DNA of 64,000 bases from Macrostomum hystrix (taxonomy: Eukaryota; Platyhelminthes; Macrostomidae), in assembly GCA_950097015.1 (NCBI GenBank), contig CATNEN010000007.1:7121001-7185000 (forward strand). Direction: 5' to 3'. The translations under genes were made by a program, and so were the position numbers. Positions 46,101 to 55,900 of the stretch are shown one piece after another. Every line of letters starts with the position of its first letter. Position 1 is the stretch's first letter. Below the pieces are notes generated by a model. That model was not told where the DNA came from, did not search any database, and saw nothing but the letters and a program-made list of their open reading frames with translations.

Positions 46101-46925
46101 GGATGGTAGGATGATGGGATGGTAGGATGATGGGATGGTAGAATGATGGGATGGTAGGATGATGGGTTGGTAGGATGATGGGATGGTAGGATGATGGGAT
46201 GATAGGATGATGGGATGGTAGGATGATGGGTTGGTAGGATGATGGGATGGTAGGATGATGGGATGGTAGGATGATGGGATGGTAGGATGATGGGTTGGTA
46301 GGATGATGAGTTGGTAGGATGATGGGATGGTAGGATGAAAGGGATGGTATGAGGATGAGATAGGATGGTAGGATGATGGGATGGTAGGATGATGGGATGG
46401 TAGGATGATGGGATGGTAGGATGATGGGATGGTAGGATGAAAGGGATGGTATGAGGATGAGATAGGATGGTAGGATGATGGGATGGTAGGATGATGGGTT
46501 GGTAGGATGATGGGATGGTAGGATGATGGGATGGTAGGATGAAAGGGATGTTATGAGGATGAGATAGGATGGTAGGATGATGGGATGGTAGGATGATGGG
46601 TTGGTAGGATGATGGGATGGTAGGATGATGGGTTGGTAGGATGATGGGATGGTAGGATGATGGGATGGTAGGATGATGGGATGGTAGGAGGATGAGATGG
46701 GATGGTAGGAGGATGGGTTGGTAGGATGATGAGTTGGTAGGATGATGGGATGGTAGGATAAAAGGGATGGTATGAGGATGAGATAGGATGGTAGGATGAT
46801 GGGATGGTAGGATGATGGGATGGCAGGATGATGGGATGGTAGGATGATGGGATGGCAGGATGATGGGATGGTAGGATGATGGGATGGTAGGATGAAAGGG
46901 ATGGTAGGATGATGGGATGGTTTGA
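43135..46925. repeat. 16-bp satellite with block duplications
   Basis: About 235 units of 16 bp (GGATGATGGGATGGTA), with recurring variants GGTTGG, GATGAAAGG and GGAGGATGAGATGGG. Blocks of variants recur in the same order; for example the rare variant GGGATGATAGG occurs at about 44453 and 46196, some 1.74 kb apart. Because 16 is not a multiple of three the minus strand is read in all frames in turn and contains no stop, giving a 1,280-codon open frame with a 16-residue period. I treat this as non-coding. Confidence 0.97.
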
Positions 46926-46979
46926 GGATATCAACGGAATGTACAGGGCCGAATTCGGGAGAGTCAAACAAAGCCATCC

Positions 46980-48070
46980 ACAGGGTAGGTGTGCTCAGCT
47001 GACGAGTTTGCCAGTGTCAGCACTGGATGCACATACACAGGTGCTGTCAGCGCTAAGAGGATTTTAAGTGCAAAAGTTGGCGTGCACACAGATACTCACA
47101 GACACACAAACATGCGAGGGCTGCTGAAACTTTTGTCTGACAAATATCGACCAGAATAGCTGGCTCAGTTATTTGCACAGCAACTGACAGTAGCGAGTAG
47201 CTACACCCGCCCCGTGCAGCTCAGCTCCCGTTTCGGCCATTGCACTATATGGCCAATATAGGAGCAGCGATTTCCTATTTTCTCAACTTTCAGCCAGTCT
47301 CCGGCTGTTTGGCCTTCATTCCAGCTGCTCCTGCTGCTTCTTCTCCTCCTGTCCGACTCCTCCCCATCGGATCCCCACTATCGCCATAATTAACTAACCC
47401 CTCCCCTACTCTCCTCTCCACTTTCTCCCTCTCCAGCCTCTCTCTCGCATCCCAGGGGCAGCTCAAGAGACGAACGACTTAAAGAGGAAAACAAAAAAGG
47501 AAGCGAATCAAATGTTTAGCCAGGTCCCCGGGGTCAGGCCTGGCTGTAGGACTGCTCCGAGTGGTCTCAGCGGCAGATGCTGCTCTCTCTCTCACTGTTG
47601 TTGCTAATCGAACTCCAGGGCCGGTAGTCAGGTCGCCCTCCCCGGCCTGGCCTGTCCGGGTCGATACCGGCGCCGATTAAGCGAAACCGGTGAAGTGGCT
47701 CGACAACAGCTTAACTGACAGATGTGCTTTAGATTGTGGCGAATGATGACCAATAGAACCGTTGAGGAAACACAAAACAGCTGACTTTGTGGGGCTGGGG
47801 TTCATTGGCTAACAGGAAACTGGTTAATCAAGTGACTAATTAATCAATGCATTCAAACTATAACAATTGATTACAATTGTTTTAACAGTAGAAAGGCTAC
47901 GCTATTTTTCCGACTGGGGAAAGACAACGAGGTTATTTCAAATACTCACTGCCCAATTCACGATAGGTCCCAAACCGAATGACCGATTCAGAACAAGATT
48001 TAGATTTCTTGTTGAGCAATTTCAAAATTCAAGTAGTAAAGTAATTAATAATGATATTTATAATTTATTA
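46980..48070. other. Intergenic, no gene identified
   Basis: No supported coding region. At 47880-48020 a TTTAACAGTAGAAAGG end and ATTTCAAATACTCAC match the start of the family B MITE at 34816, so a partial copy is present. Confidence 0.45.
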
Positions 48071-48074
48071 ACGC

Positions 48075-48600
48075 CTGTCTGATCTCTCCCGACACATCTC
48101 TCCCCTGTCTCATCTCTTCCCAGTCTCATCTCTCCATGTCTTATCTCTCCCTGTCTCATCTCTTCCCTGTCTCATCTCTCCCCTGTCTCATCTCTCCCCT
48201 GTCTCATCTCTTCCCTGTCTCATCTCTTCCCTGTCTCATCTCTCCCCTGTCTCATCTCTCCCCTGTCTCATCTCTTCCCTGTCTCATCTCTCCCTGTCTC
48301 ATCTCTCCCCTGTCTCATCTCTTCCCTGACTCATCTCTCCTGACTCATATCTCCCGACACATCTCTCCCCTGACTCATCTCTTCCCTGTCTCATCTCTCC
48401 CCTGTCTCATCTCTCCCCTGTCTCATCTCTCCCCTGTCCCATCTCTTCCCTGTCTTATCTCTCCCTGTCTCATCTCTCCCCTGTCTCATCTCTTCCCTGA
48501 CTCATCTCTCCTGACTCATATCTCCCGACACATCTCTCCCCTGACTCATCTCTCCCCTGTCTCATCTCTCCCCCGTCTCATCTCTCCCGTCTGACCTTTC
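48075..48600. repeat. 15-16-bp minisatellite (CTGTCTCATCTCTCCC)
   Basis: Tandem units of TCTCATCTCTCCCCTG and TCTCATCTCTTCCCTG. A longer block including CTGACTCATATCTCCCG occurs twice (about 48330 and 48500), again showing duplication of multi-unit blocks. Confidence 0.95.
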
Positions 48601-49650
48601 TCGTGTCAACACCTTTCCTGTCATGTGGACTTCCCTGACCCATCTCTCCCCTGTCAATGCGGCCTGCTGTCCTTTTTTGGTTTCTCTCTTCGGCCCATGA
48701 GGAATTTAACTTTGCCGATCACTGCTCTAACCACTTGTACGAGGTATTTAACTAATCAGTAGATTGAGTGCTTCATATTTTGTTGAATGTTGCATACAAG
48801 AAGAAAAAATCGATAGGCAAACTAGAAATTTTGAGAAAATTGAATCTAAAATTTTTCGTGTTATTTTTTCAAGGCAACACGAAAATGTCCGGATGAGTTG
48901 AATGACGCGCGGCCGTCTCATTATTTGGGAAGTGGCTGGGCAGAAAGCCGTCACCCGTGCCTAACAGGCGGCCCAGATGGGATCTGAATCGAGGGGAAGG
49001 ACAGGCGAATGCAGTTAAAGTTAGAGCAGTTCTCGGCCTGTTGCTACTGCTGGATCCGGGATGGGGCGGAGGTCACGCCCCGGGCGGATAAGTTTTCCCA
49101 CACTGCATGGCTCTGCGAGTGAAAATTGCCCCCCGACGAGCCACTTCGAGCGGGGAAAATTGCATTTCTTGAAGGCGTCCGGTACCCAGTCTCCCAGCAG
49201 TGCTCAAGCTAGTTGAGCGGTGCGGAATTATCCCCCCATCCCCCCACCCAACAGCCTCCTCTGGCGGGACTCTAAGCTCCCCGTTATCCCTCCCTGACAC
49301 CCGCGGGGCCGGAGCCGGACATGAAGCCTCCGTGCAATGCGACAGGCGCACTTTTAGGACCCGTCCCGGCCACCACAGTGAAGAACAGAGAAGATCGCGC
49401 ATGTGTTAAGGCTGCCTCCACAGACTGTGGACAACTGAAGGACAACAGTGTACAATTTATTGAAGAATTATTAATTGCGTTTCCGATTTGTCGCTATTGT
49501 TAAAAAGTTGTCAATCAATACAAAAACTATTTTCGTTTTCTTCTGTCTATGTTGAATGACAGAAACGATAGCATAACAATTTAATAATTCAATGCAATGC
49601 GCTTGACGAGTGCGAAATTGGCGCTTGATGGATGGACCTGGAATATTTAT
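48601..49650. other. Intergenic, no gene identified
   Basis: A weak minus-strand A-box-like GTACAAGTGGTTAGAGC near 48735 may be a SINE remnant. No coding region recognised. Confidence 0.4.
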
Positions 49651-49659
49651 AAGGGTTGA

Positions 49660-50092
49660 TAGGTGATAGGGAGCGGATGGAAGATAGTGGGGAGCGGAGG
49701 GAAAGAGAGTAGGGAGCGGAAGAAAAGAGAGTAGGGAGCGGAAGAAAAGAGAGTAGGGAGCTGAAGGAAAGAGAGTAGGGAGCGGAAGGAAAGAGGGTAG
49801 GGAGCGGATGGAAAAGCGTAGGGAACGGATGGAAAGAGAGTAGAGAGCGGATGGAAAGAAAGTAGGGAGCGGAAGAAAAGAGAGTAGAGAGCGGATGGAA
49901 AGAAAGTAGGGAGCGGAAGAAAAGAGAGTAGGGAGCGGATGGAAAGAGGGTAGGGAGCGGATGGAAAAGCGTAGGGAACGGATGGAAAGAGAGTAGAGAG
50001 CGGATGGAAAGAAAGTAGGGAGCGGAAGAAAAGAGAGTAGGGAGCGGAAGGAAAGAAAGTAGGGATCGGAAGAAAAGAGAATAGGGAGCGGA
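49660..50092. repeat. ~20-22-bp minisatellite, 3' of the small ORF
   Basis: Units of GAGAGTAGGGAGCGGAAG with two to four extra A/G bases. A compound block including GGAAAAGCGTAGGGAACGG occurs twice (about 49810 and 49960). It ends within 10 bp of the stop codon of the small minus-strand ORF. Confidence 0.93.
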
Positions 50093-50096
50093 TGGA

Positions 50097-50405
50097 TTAG
50101 CAGTCGCAGGTCACGCGCCGAATGAGCCACAGCTGCACGGTGTCCACAATGAACTTCGGAGATGGCAGTTTCTCATCCTCCGGCAGAGCGCCATTCCTAG
50201 CGCTGATCGTCAGAGCCGACAGATTGTTGATGAGTACGGAGAGGCCAATATCCGGATTCTTCAGGCCAGCCGCAATGCTCACTTTAACGTCAGTGGCATC
50301 GAATGCGCGAAGGATTTCACGGCGCACGTACCATGCATAGTCCTCCAGATCTAATCCTTGAGCGTAGCGGATCACCACCGACAGCGGCGCCTTGTCGCGC
50401 GACAT
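50097..50405 (-). CDS. Small 102-aa protein, single exon, unidentified
   Basis: An ATG-to-stop frame of normal composition, with no signal peptide, membrane segment or low complexity. The sequence reads like a small alpha/beta domain: LSVVIRYAQGLDLEDYAW, a basic helix YVRREILRAF, then DVKVSIAAG, a strand-like LSVLINNLSALTIS and a final helix FIVDTVQLWL. The order strand-helix-strand-strand-helix and the 'LSVLIN..L' then 'P..F' pattern faintly recall the SelW/Rdx thioredoxin-like family, but the C-x-x-C/U motif that should follow the first strand is absent. That resemblance is inference only. It is enclosed by minisatellites on both sides, which leaves little room for ordinary UTRs. It might instead be the last exon of a larger gene. 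Confidence 0.55.
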   Translation of the reverse strand: MSRDKAPLSVVIRYAQGLDLEDYAWYVRREILRAFDATDVKVSIAAGLKNPDIGLSVLINNLSALTISARNGALPEDEKLPSPKFIVDTVQLWLIRRVTCDC

Positions 50406-50692
50406 CCGCTGGCTGTCTGCTGGCTGTCCTTTAGCTGTCTGCTGGCTGTCCTTTAGCTGTCTGCTGGCTGTCCTTTAGCTGTCTGCTGGCTGTCCTTTAG
50501 CTGTCTGCTGGCTGTCCTTTAGCTGTCTGCTGGCTGTCCTTTAGCTGTCTGCTGGCTGTCCTTTAGCTGTCTGCTGGCTGTCCTTTAGCTGTCTGCTGGC
50601 TGTCCTTTAGCTGTCTGCTGGCTGTCCTTTAGCTGTCTGCTGGCTGTCCTTTAGCTGTCTGCTGGCTGTCCTTTAGCTGTCTGCTGGTTGTC
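50406..50692. repeat. 22-bp minisatellite, immediately 5' of the small ORF
   Basis: About 13 almost perfect copies of a 22-bp unit containing CTGGCTGTCCTTTAGCTG, starting a few bases upstream of the ATG of the small minus-strand ORF. The high uniformity suggests recent expansion. Confidence 0.96.
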
Positions 50693-50986
50693 TAATATTA
50701 GTTAGTTAGTTAGTTAATATTAGTTGTCTAATACGAGTATATAAATTGATTTAAGTAGATATTGTAGATCTTTAATAATTCTGCATAAAATGACGACTAG
50801 AGTTATGAGTCGTCAGGCAACTGTTAAAATATTTTTGTCATCAAGTTTCATCTCTCAAGGCCACAGACAACTGAGTTTCTCAATAATCTTGCTAGTTGTT
50901 TAGTTTTTATAGCCGCACGCGCACGTTTCTACTGTGAGTAGACTGTCACTAACTCGCGCCAATCTGAACCAATCCTGAATTAGGTA

Positions 50987-51092
50987 ATGCCGCTGAAATT
51001 CTTCTCCTCCAAGGACGGCAAGGAGCACGGCAAGGACCACAGAGGTCGGGACGACAGCGAAATTGATTTGGCTGAGAAGGCTGAGAAATTCT
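50987..51092 (+). CDS. Candidate first coding exon A, unidentified gene
   Basis: ATG at 50987 follows an in-frame TAG at 50981, and 35 codons (MPLKFFSSKDGKEHGKDH ... EIDLAEKAEKF) lead to a consensus donor T|GTGAGT at 51093, phase 1. The peptide is charged and Lys/Asp-rich. A second candidate first exon at 52004 has the same phase and the same last base. The rest of the gene is not in the window, or lies beyond the satellite. Family not recognised. Confidence 0.5.
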
Positions 51093-52003
51093 GTGAGTCC
51101 TTGCCATGGGTTATGGGTTATTGACAATTTCATTTCGTTTGTAACTAAAAAACCGTAACAAATAAAGAGAAAAAATCTCATTCCGTATTGAATGCCCGGA
51201 CAGTGTTTTATGTAAATTAGAACTTTATTTCGAAATATGTAGCTTTGATCAGTTAATTTGTTCATACTTAACTTTTCCGCCAGCTGATCGCTAACCGAAT
51301 TTTAATCAGCATCCTCAAATCTAATTGAGAAGCAATATTCAACCGACCTGTGGTCTCGCAACCGCATTAATTATTTGCGGGTTCAATGCGTGCATTTGAT
51401 TTCAATTAATCTAATTTTAACTAAAAGTACATTCCTAGAAAAATTTGCCTCAGCGTATTCTAAAAATGCACTTTAGCTTCTGACGATAATGATGCATATT
51501 GCATAGTGCCAGTAAGTGAAGAAGTGAGTGGCTATGCGCTGACAATTTATAGGGCAAATTATTTATAACACTGGCTGTTCATTGGCTCAATTGGCCTCGT
51601 CAGATAATCAACTCGCTCTGCTCTGTCTCTCTGTCTCTCTCTGTCTCTCTGTCTCTCTCTGTCTCTCTGTTTCGCCTCTCATGGATTGGCCCAGAAACAG
51701 AGCAGCGGGACACTGGGAGGGGGGCGTCGATCTCCCAACAAACGAGCCACGGGCGGTTGGGGGGATTAAGCTGGACCAATTCTGCACACTCACGTCAATC
51801 CGCTCCGAAGAGGCTCCCGTGAATTCCCAATCCCAGACTCCACCGCCCATTCAGCTCCCTCCGCTTAAGACCTAATCCCCTTCGCCAGATCCTCTCTAGA
51901 CTGAATTTTTTCCCCGCTGAAAAGCGCCGCTTTCAGTTCATCGTTATATTTTTTCCCCTGCTCCTGAGAATTCTCAACGAGCAAATCACATCCCGGCCCG
52001 ACT
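51093..52003. promoter_or_regulatory. Region between alternative first exons
   Basis: No coding sequence seen. A TCTCTG/CTGTCTC simple repeat lies at 51620-51668, and pyrimidine-rich sequence precedes exon B. It would contain the promoter of exon B if the two-start model is right. Confidence 0.3.
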
Positions 52004-52034
52004 ATGAAGGACAAGGACAAGGTCAAGTCTTGGT
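52004..52034 (+). CDS. Candidate first coding exon B, unidentified gene
   Basis: ATG then nine further codons (MKDKDKVKSW) end at a perfect donor T|GTAAGT at 52035, phase 1. The Lys/Asp-rich peptide and identical phase to exon A suggest mutually exclusive 5' exons spliced to the same downstream exon. Very short, so confidence is limited. Confidence 0.4.
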
Positions 52035-52073
52035 GTAAGTGAACCAGTCTTTGTTATACCAGGGTGCGATGAC

Positions 52074-52490
52074 TTTGAAACAGTAGAAGGACTCGCTATT
52101 TTATCCCCAGGGGATATTCAGTGATTTTTGTCGAAGATCCTTGTTGACAAGGACAGATAACATAGCTCTGTGTAAACCTCTTTGGCGAATCCATATTGGC
52201 GGTTCAAAAGTGTATAAATTAATAATATAATCAATACAACATGATCAACAATAGTAGCCCACTTGATTACAATGTTAAAAAGTTGTGCCACCAGACACCT
52301 TCAACGAGAATCGTTGAATATCTCGACGATGCCGATGATTTGTGATTCTGGAGGTTGTTTCGTCGGATAGAGCGGATAACTTTAGCCCGTGCTCAGGATT
52401 TTCAGGGCGATTGGTTTAAATGTTTGAGGAGGTTAAGAAAAATTGTTGGCATTTGAAATAGCCCCGATGTTATGTTAATTTAGTTTTTGT
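52074..52490 (-). mobile_element. MITE, CAGTAG family B, second copy
   Basis: Left end GAAACAGTAGAAGG, right end near GATGTTATGTTAA. The right half is the inverse of the copy at 34816 (GAATATCTCGACGATGCC, GCCCGTGCTCAGG, GGGCGATTGGT). It starts about 40 bp after the donor of candidate exon B. Confidence 0.6.
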
Positions 52491-52706
52491 TGAGTGCTTA
52501 TGAATATTTCAACTGCTAATCTTCCAACTGAAGATTAGGAAAGTGACTGGCATATGAAGGTCTGAGACGTATTAACAACGGCTTATCAATGCCTCCATAC
52601 GCTAACACCTTTGCGGAGGGAATAAATCCTCCTGGAGGGAAGAAAATGGCCTCGAACTGCAGACCGCAGGCGCAAATGGGCGTGCGAATTCATCGATGCG
52701 ATGGGC

Positions 52707-52707
<1 letters not shown>

Positions 52708-52759
<52 letters not shown>

Positions 52760-52779
52760 GCTGCTGCTGCTGCTGCTGA
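52708..52779. repeat. (TGC)n trinucleotide repeat
   Basis: About 23 TGC triplets with a single interruption (TGCCGC). It lies outside any supported exon, so the poly-Ala and poly-Gln frames are not taken as coding. Confidence 0.93.
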
Positions 52780-52974
52780 CTAATTCGATTAACCATGCCA
52801 GACCTGCCAGACTAGCAGCTCGTAGGCTGCCTGTTTTTGTGTTTCTCTCATCCAAGTTCTAGGAGCTGCAGAAATAGGGATATTCAATATGGTCGAATTT
52901 ATACTGACTTTGCAGATAACATGGCCATGGAAAAGTGCATTTTAGATTAAAGATCACTGAGGGACTATAATTAA

Positions 52975-55900
52975 GACTGCAGTGACTGTAAACTGTGAGA
53001 CTGTAGTGACTGCAAACTGTGAGACTGTAGTGACTGCAAACTGTGAGACTCCAAACTGTGAGACTGTAGTGACTGCAAACTGTGAGACTGTAGTGACTGC
53101 AAACTGTGAGACTGTAGTGACTGCAAACTGTGAGACTCCAGTGACTGCAAACTGTGAGACTGTAGTGACTGCAAACTGTGAGACTGTAGTGACTGCAAAC
53201 TGTGAGACTGTAGTGACTGCAAACTGTGAGACTGTAGTGACTGCAAACTGTGAGACTCCAAACTGTGAGACTGCGGTGACTGCAAACTGTGAGACTGTAG
53301 TGACTGCAAACTGTGAGACTGTAGTGACTGTAAACTGTGAGACTGTAGTGACTGCAAACTGTGAGACTGTAGTGACTGCAAACTGTGAGACTGTAGTGAC
53401 TGCAAACTGTGAGACTGCAGTGACTGCAAACTGTGAGACTGCAGTGACTGCAAACTGTGAGACTCCAAACTGTGAGACTGCGGTGACTGTAAACTGTGAG
53501 ACTGTAGTGACTGCAAACTGTGAGACTGTAGTGACTGCAAACTGTGAGACTCCAAACTGTGAGACTGTAGTGACTGCAAACTGTGAGACTGTAGTGACTG
53601 CAAACTGTGAGACTGTAGTGACTGCAAACTGTGAGACTCCAGTGACTGCAAACTGTGAGACTGTAGTGACTGCAAACTGTGAGACTGTAGTGACTGCAAA
53701 CTGTGAGACTGTAGTGACTGCAAACTGTGAGACTGTAGTGACTGCAAACTGTGAGACTCCAAACTGTGAGACTGCGGTGACTGCAAACTGTGAGACTGTA
53801 GTGACTGCAAACTGTGAGACTGTAGTGACTGTAAACTGTGAGACTGTAGTGACTGCAAACTGTGAGACTGTAGTGACTGCAAACTGTGAGACTGTAGTGA
53901 CTGCAAACTGTGAGACTGCAGTGACTGCAAACTGTGAGACTGCAGTGACTGCAAACTGTGAGACTCCAAACTGTGAGACTGCGGTGACTGTAAACTGTGA
54001 GACTGTAGTGACTGCAAACTGTGAGACTGTAGTGACTGCAAACTGTGAGACTGTAGTGACTGCAAACTGTGAGACTGCGGTGACTGCAAACTGTGAGACT
54101 GTAGTGACTGCAAACTGTGAGACTGCAGTGACTGCAAACTGTGAGACTCCAGTGACTGCAAACTGTGAGACTGCAGTGACTGCAAACTGTGAGACTGTAG
54201 TGACTGTAAACTGTGAGACTGCAGTGACTGTAAACTGTGAGACTGCAGTGACTGTAAACTGTGAGACTGCAGTGACTGTAAACTGTGAGCCTGCAGTGAC
54301 TGCAAACTGTGAGACTGCAGTGACTGCAAACTGTGAGACTGCAGTGACTGCAAACTGTGAGACTGTAGTGACTGCAAACTGTGAGACTGCAGTGACTGCA
54401 AACTGTGAGACTGCAGTGACTGTAAACTGTGAGACTGTAGTTACTGCAAACTGTGAGACTGTAGTGACTGCAAACTGTGAGACTGTAGTGACTGCAAACT
54501 GTGAGACTGCGGTGACTGCAAACTGTGAGACTGTAGTGACTGCAAACTGTGAGACTGCAGTGACTGTAAACTGTGAGACTGTAGTGACTGCAAACTGTGA
54601 GACTGCGGTGACTGCAAACTGTGAGACTGTAGTGACTGCAAACTGTGAGACTGCAGTGACTGCAAACTGTGAGACTGCAGTGACTGTAAACTGTGAGACT
54701 CCAAACTGTGAGACTGCGGTGACTGTAAACTGTGAGACTGTAGTGACTGCAAACTGTGAGACTGTAGTGACTGCAAACTGTGAGACTCTAGTGACTGCAA
54801 ACTGTGAGACTGCGGTGACTGCAAACTGTGAGACTGTAGTGACTGCAAACTGTGAGACTGCAGTGACTGCAAACTGTGAGACTGCAGTGACTGTAAACTG
54901 TGAGACTGCAGTGACTGCAAACTGTGAGACTGCAGTGACTGCAAACTGTGAGACTGCAGTGACTGTAAACTGTGAGACTGCAGTGACTGTAAACTGTGAG
55001 CCTGCAGTGACTGCAAACTGTGAGACTGCAGTGACTGCAAACTGTGAGACTGCAGTGACTGCAAACTGTGAGACTGTAGTGACTGCAAACTGTGAGACTG
55101 CAGTGACTGCAAACTGTGAGACTGTAGTGACTGCAAACTGTGAGACTGCGGTGACTGCAAACTGTGAGACTGTAGTGACTGCAAACTGTGAGACTGCAGT
55201 GACTGCAAACTGTGAGACTCCAGTGACTGCAAACTGTGAGACTGCAGTGACTGCAAACTGTGAGACTGTAGTGACTGTAAACTGTGAGACTGCAGTGACT
55301 GTAAACTGTGAGACTGCAGTGACTGTAAACTGTGAGACTGCAGTGACTGTAAACTGTGAGCCTGCAGTGACTGCAAACTGTAAGACTGCAGTGACTGCAA
55401 ACTGTGAGACTGTAGTGACTGCAAACTGTGAGACTGTAGTGACTGCAAACTGTGAGACTGTAGTGACTGCAAACTGTGAGACTCCAAACTGTGAGACTGC
55501 GGTGACTGCAAACTGTGAGACTGTAGTGACTGCAAACTGTGAGACTGTAGTGACTGCAAACTGTGAGACTGTAGTGACTGCAAACTGTGAGACTGTAGTG
55601 ACTGCAAACTGTGAGACTGTAGTGACTGCAAACTGTGAGACTGTAGTGACTGCAAACTGTGAGACTCCAAACTGTGAGACTGCGGTGACTGCAAACTGTG
55701 AGACTGTAGTGACTGCAAACTGTGAGACTGCAGTGACTGCAAACTGTGAGACTGCAGTGACTGCAAACTGTGAGACTCCAAACTGTGAGACTGCGGTGAC
55801 TGTAAACTGTGAGACTGTAGTGACTGCAAACTGTGAGACTGTAGTGACTGCAAACTGTGAGACTGTAGTGACTGCAAACTGTGAGACTGCGGTGACTGTA

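Noticed and set aside
43135-46977. 1,280-codon minus-strand frame rich in His/Pro/Ser/Ile/Tyr
   Set aside because: It starts with ATG outside the array but has only about 30 non-repeat residues. The 16-bp unit is stop-free in all three minus frames. No family resemblance.
50406-50692. CRISPR-like regular repeats (also other arrays)
   Set aside because: Units are directly tandem without unique spacers, and the genome is clearly eukaryotic.
52589-52783. Frames with poly-Ala or poly-Gln from the TGC repeat
   Set aside because: No acceptor, homology or phase link to a gene; the simple repeat explains the open frame.
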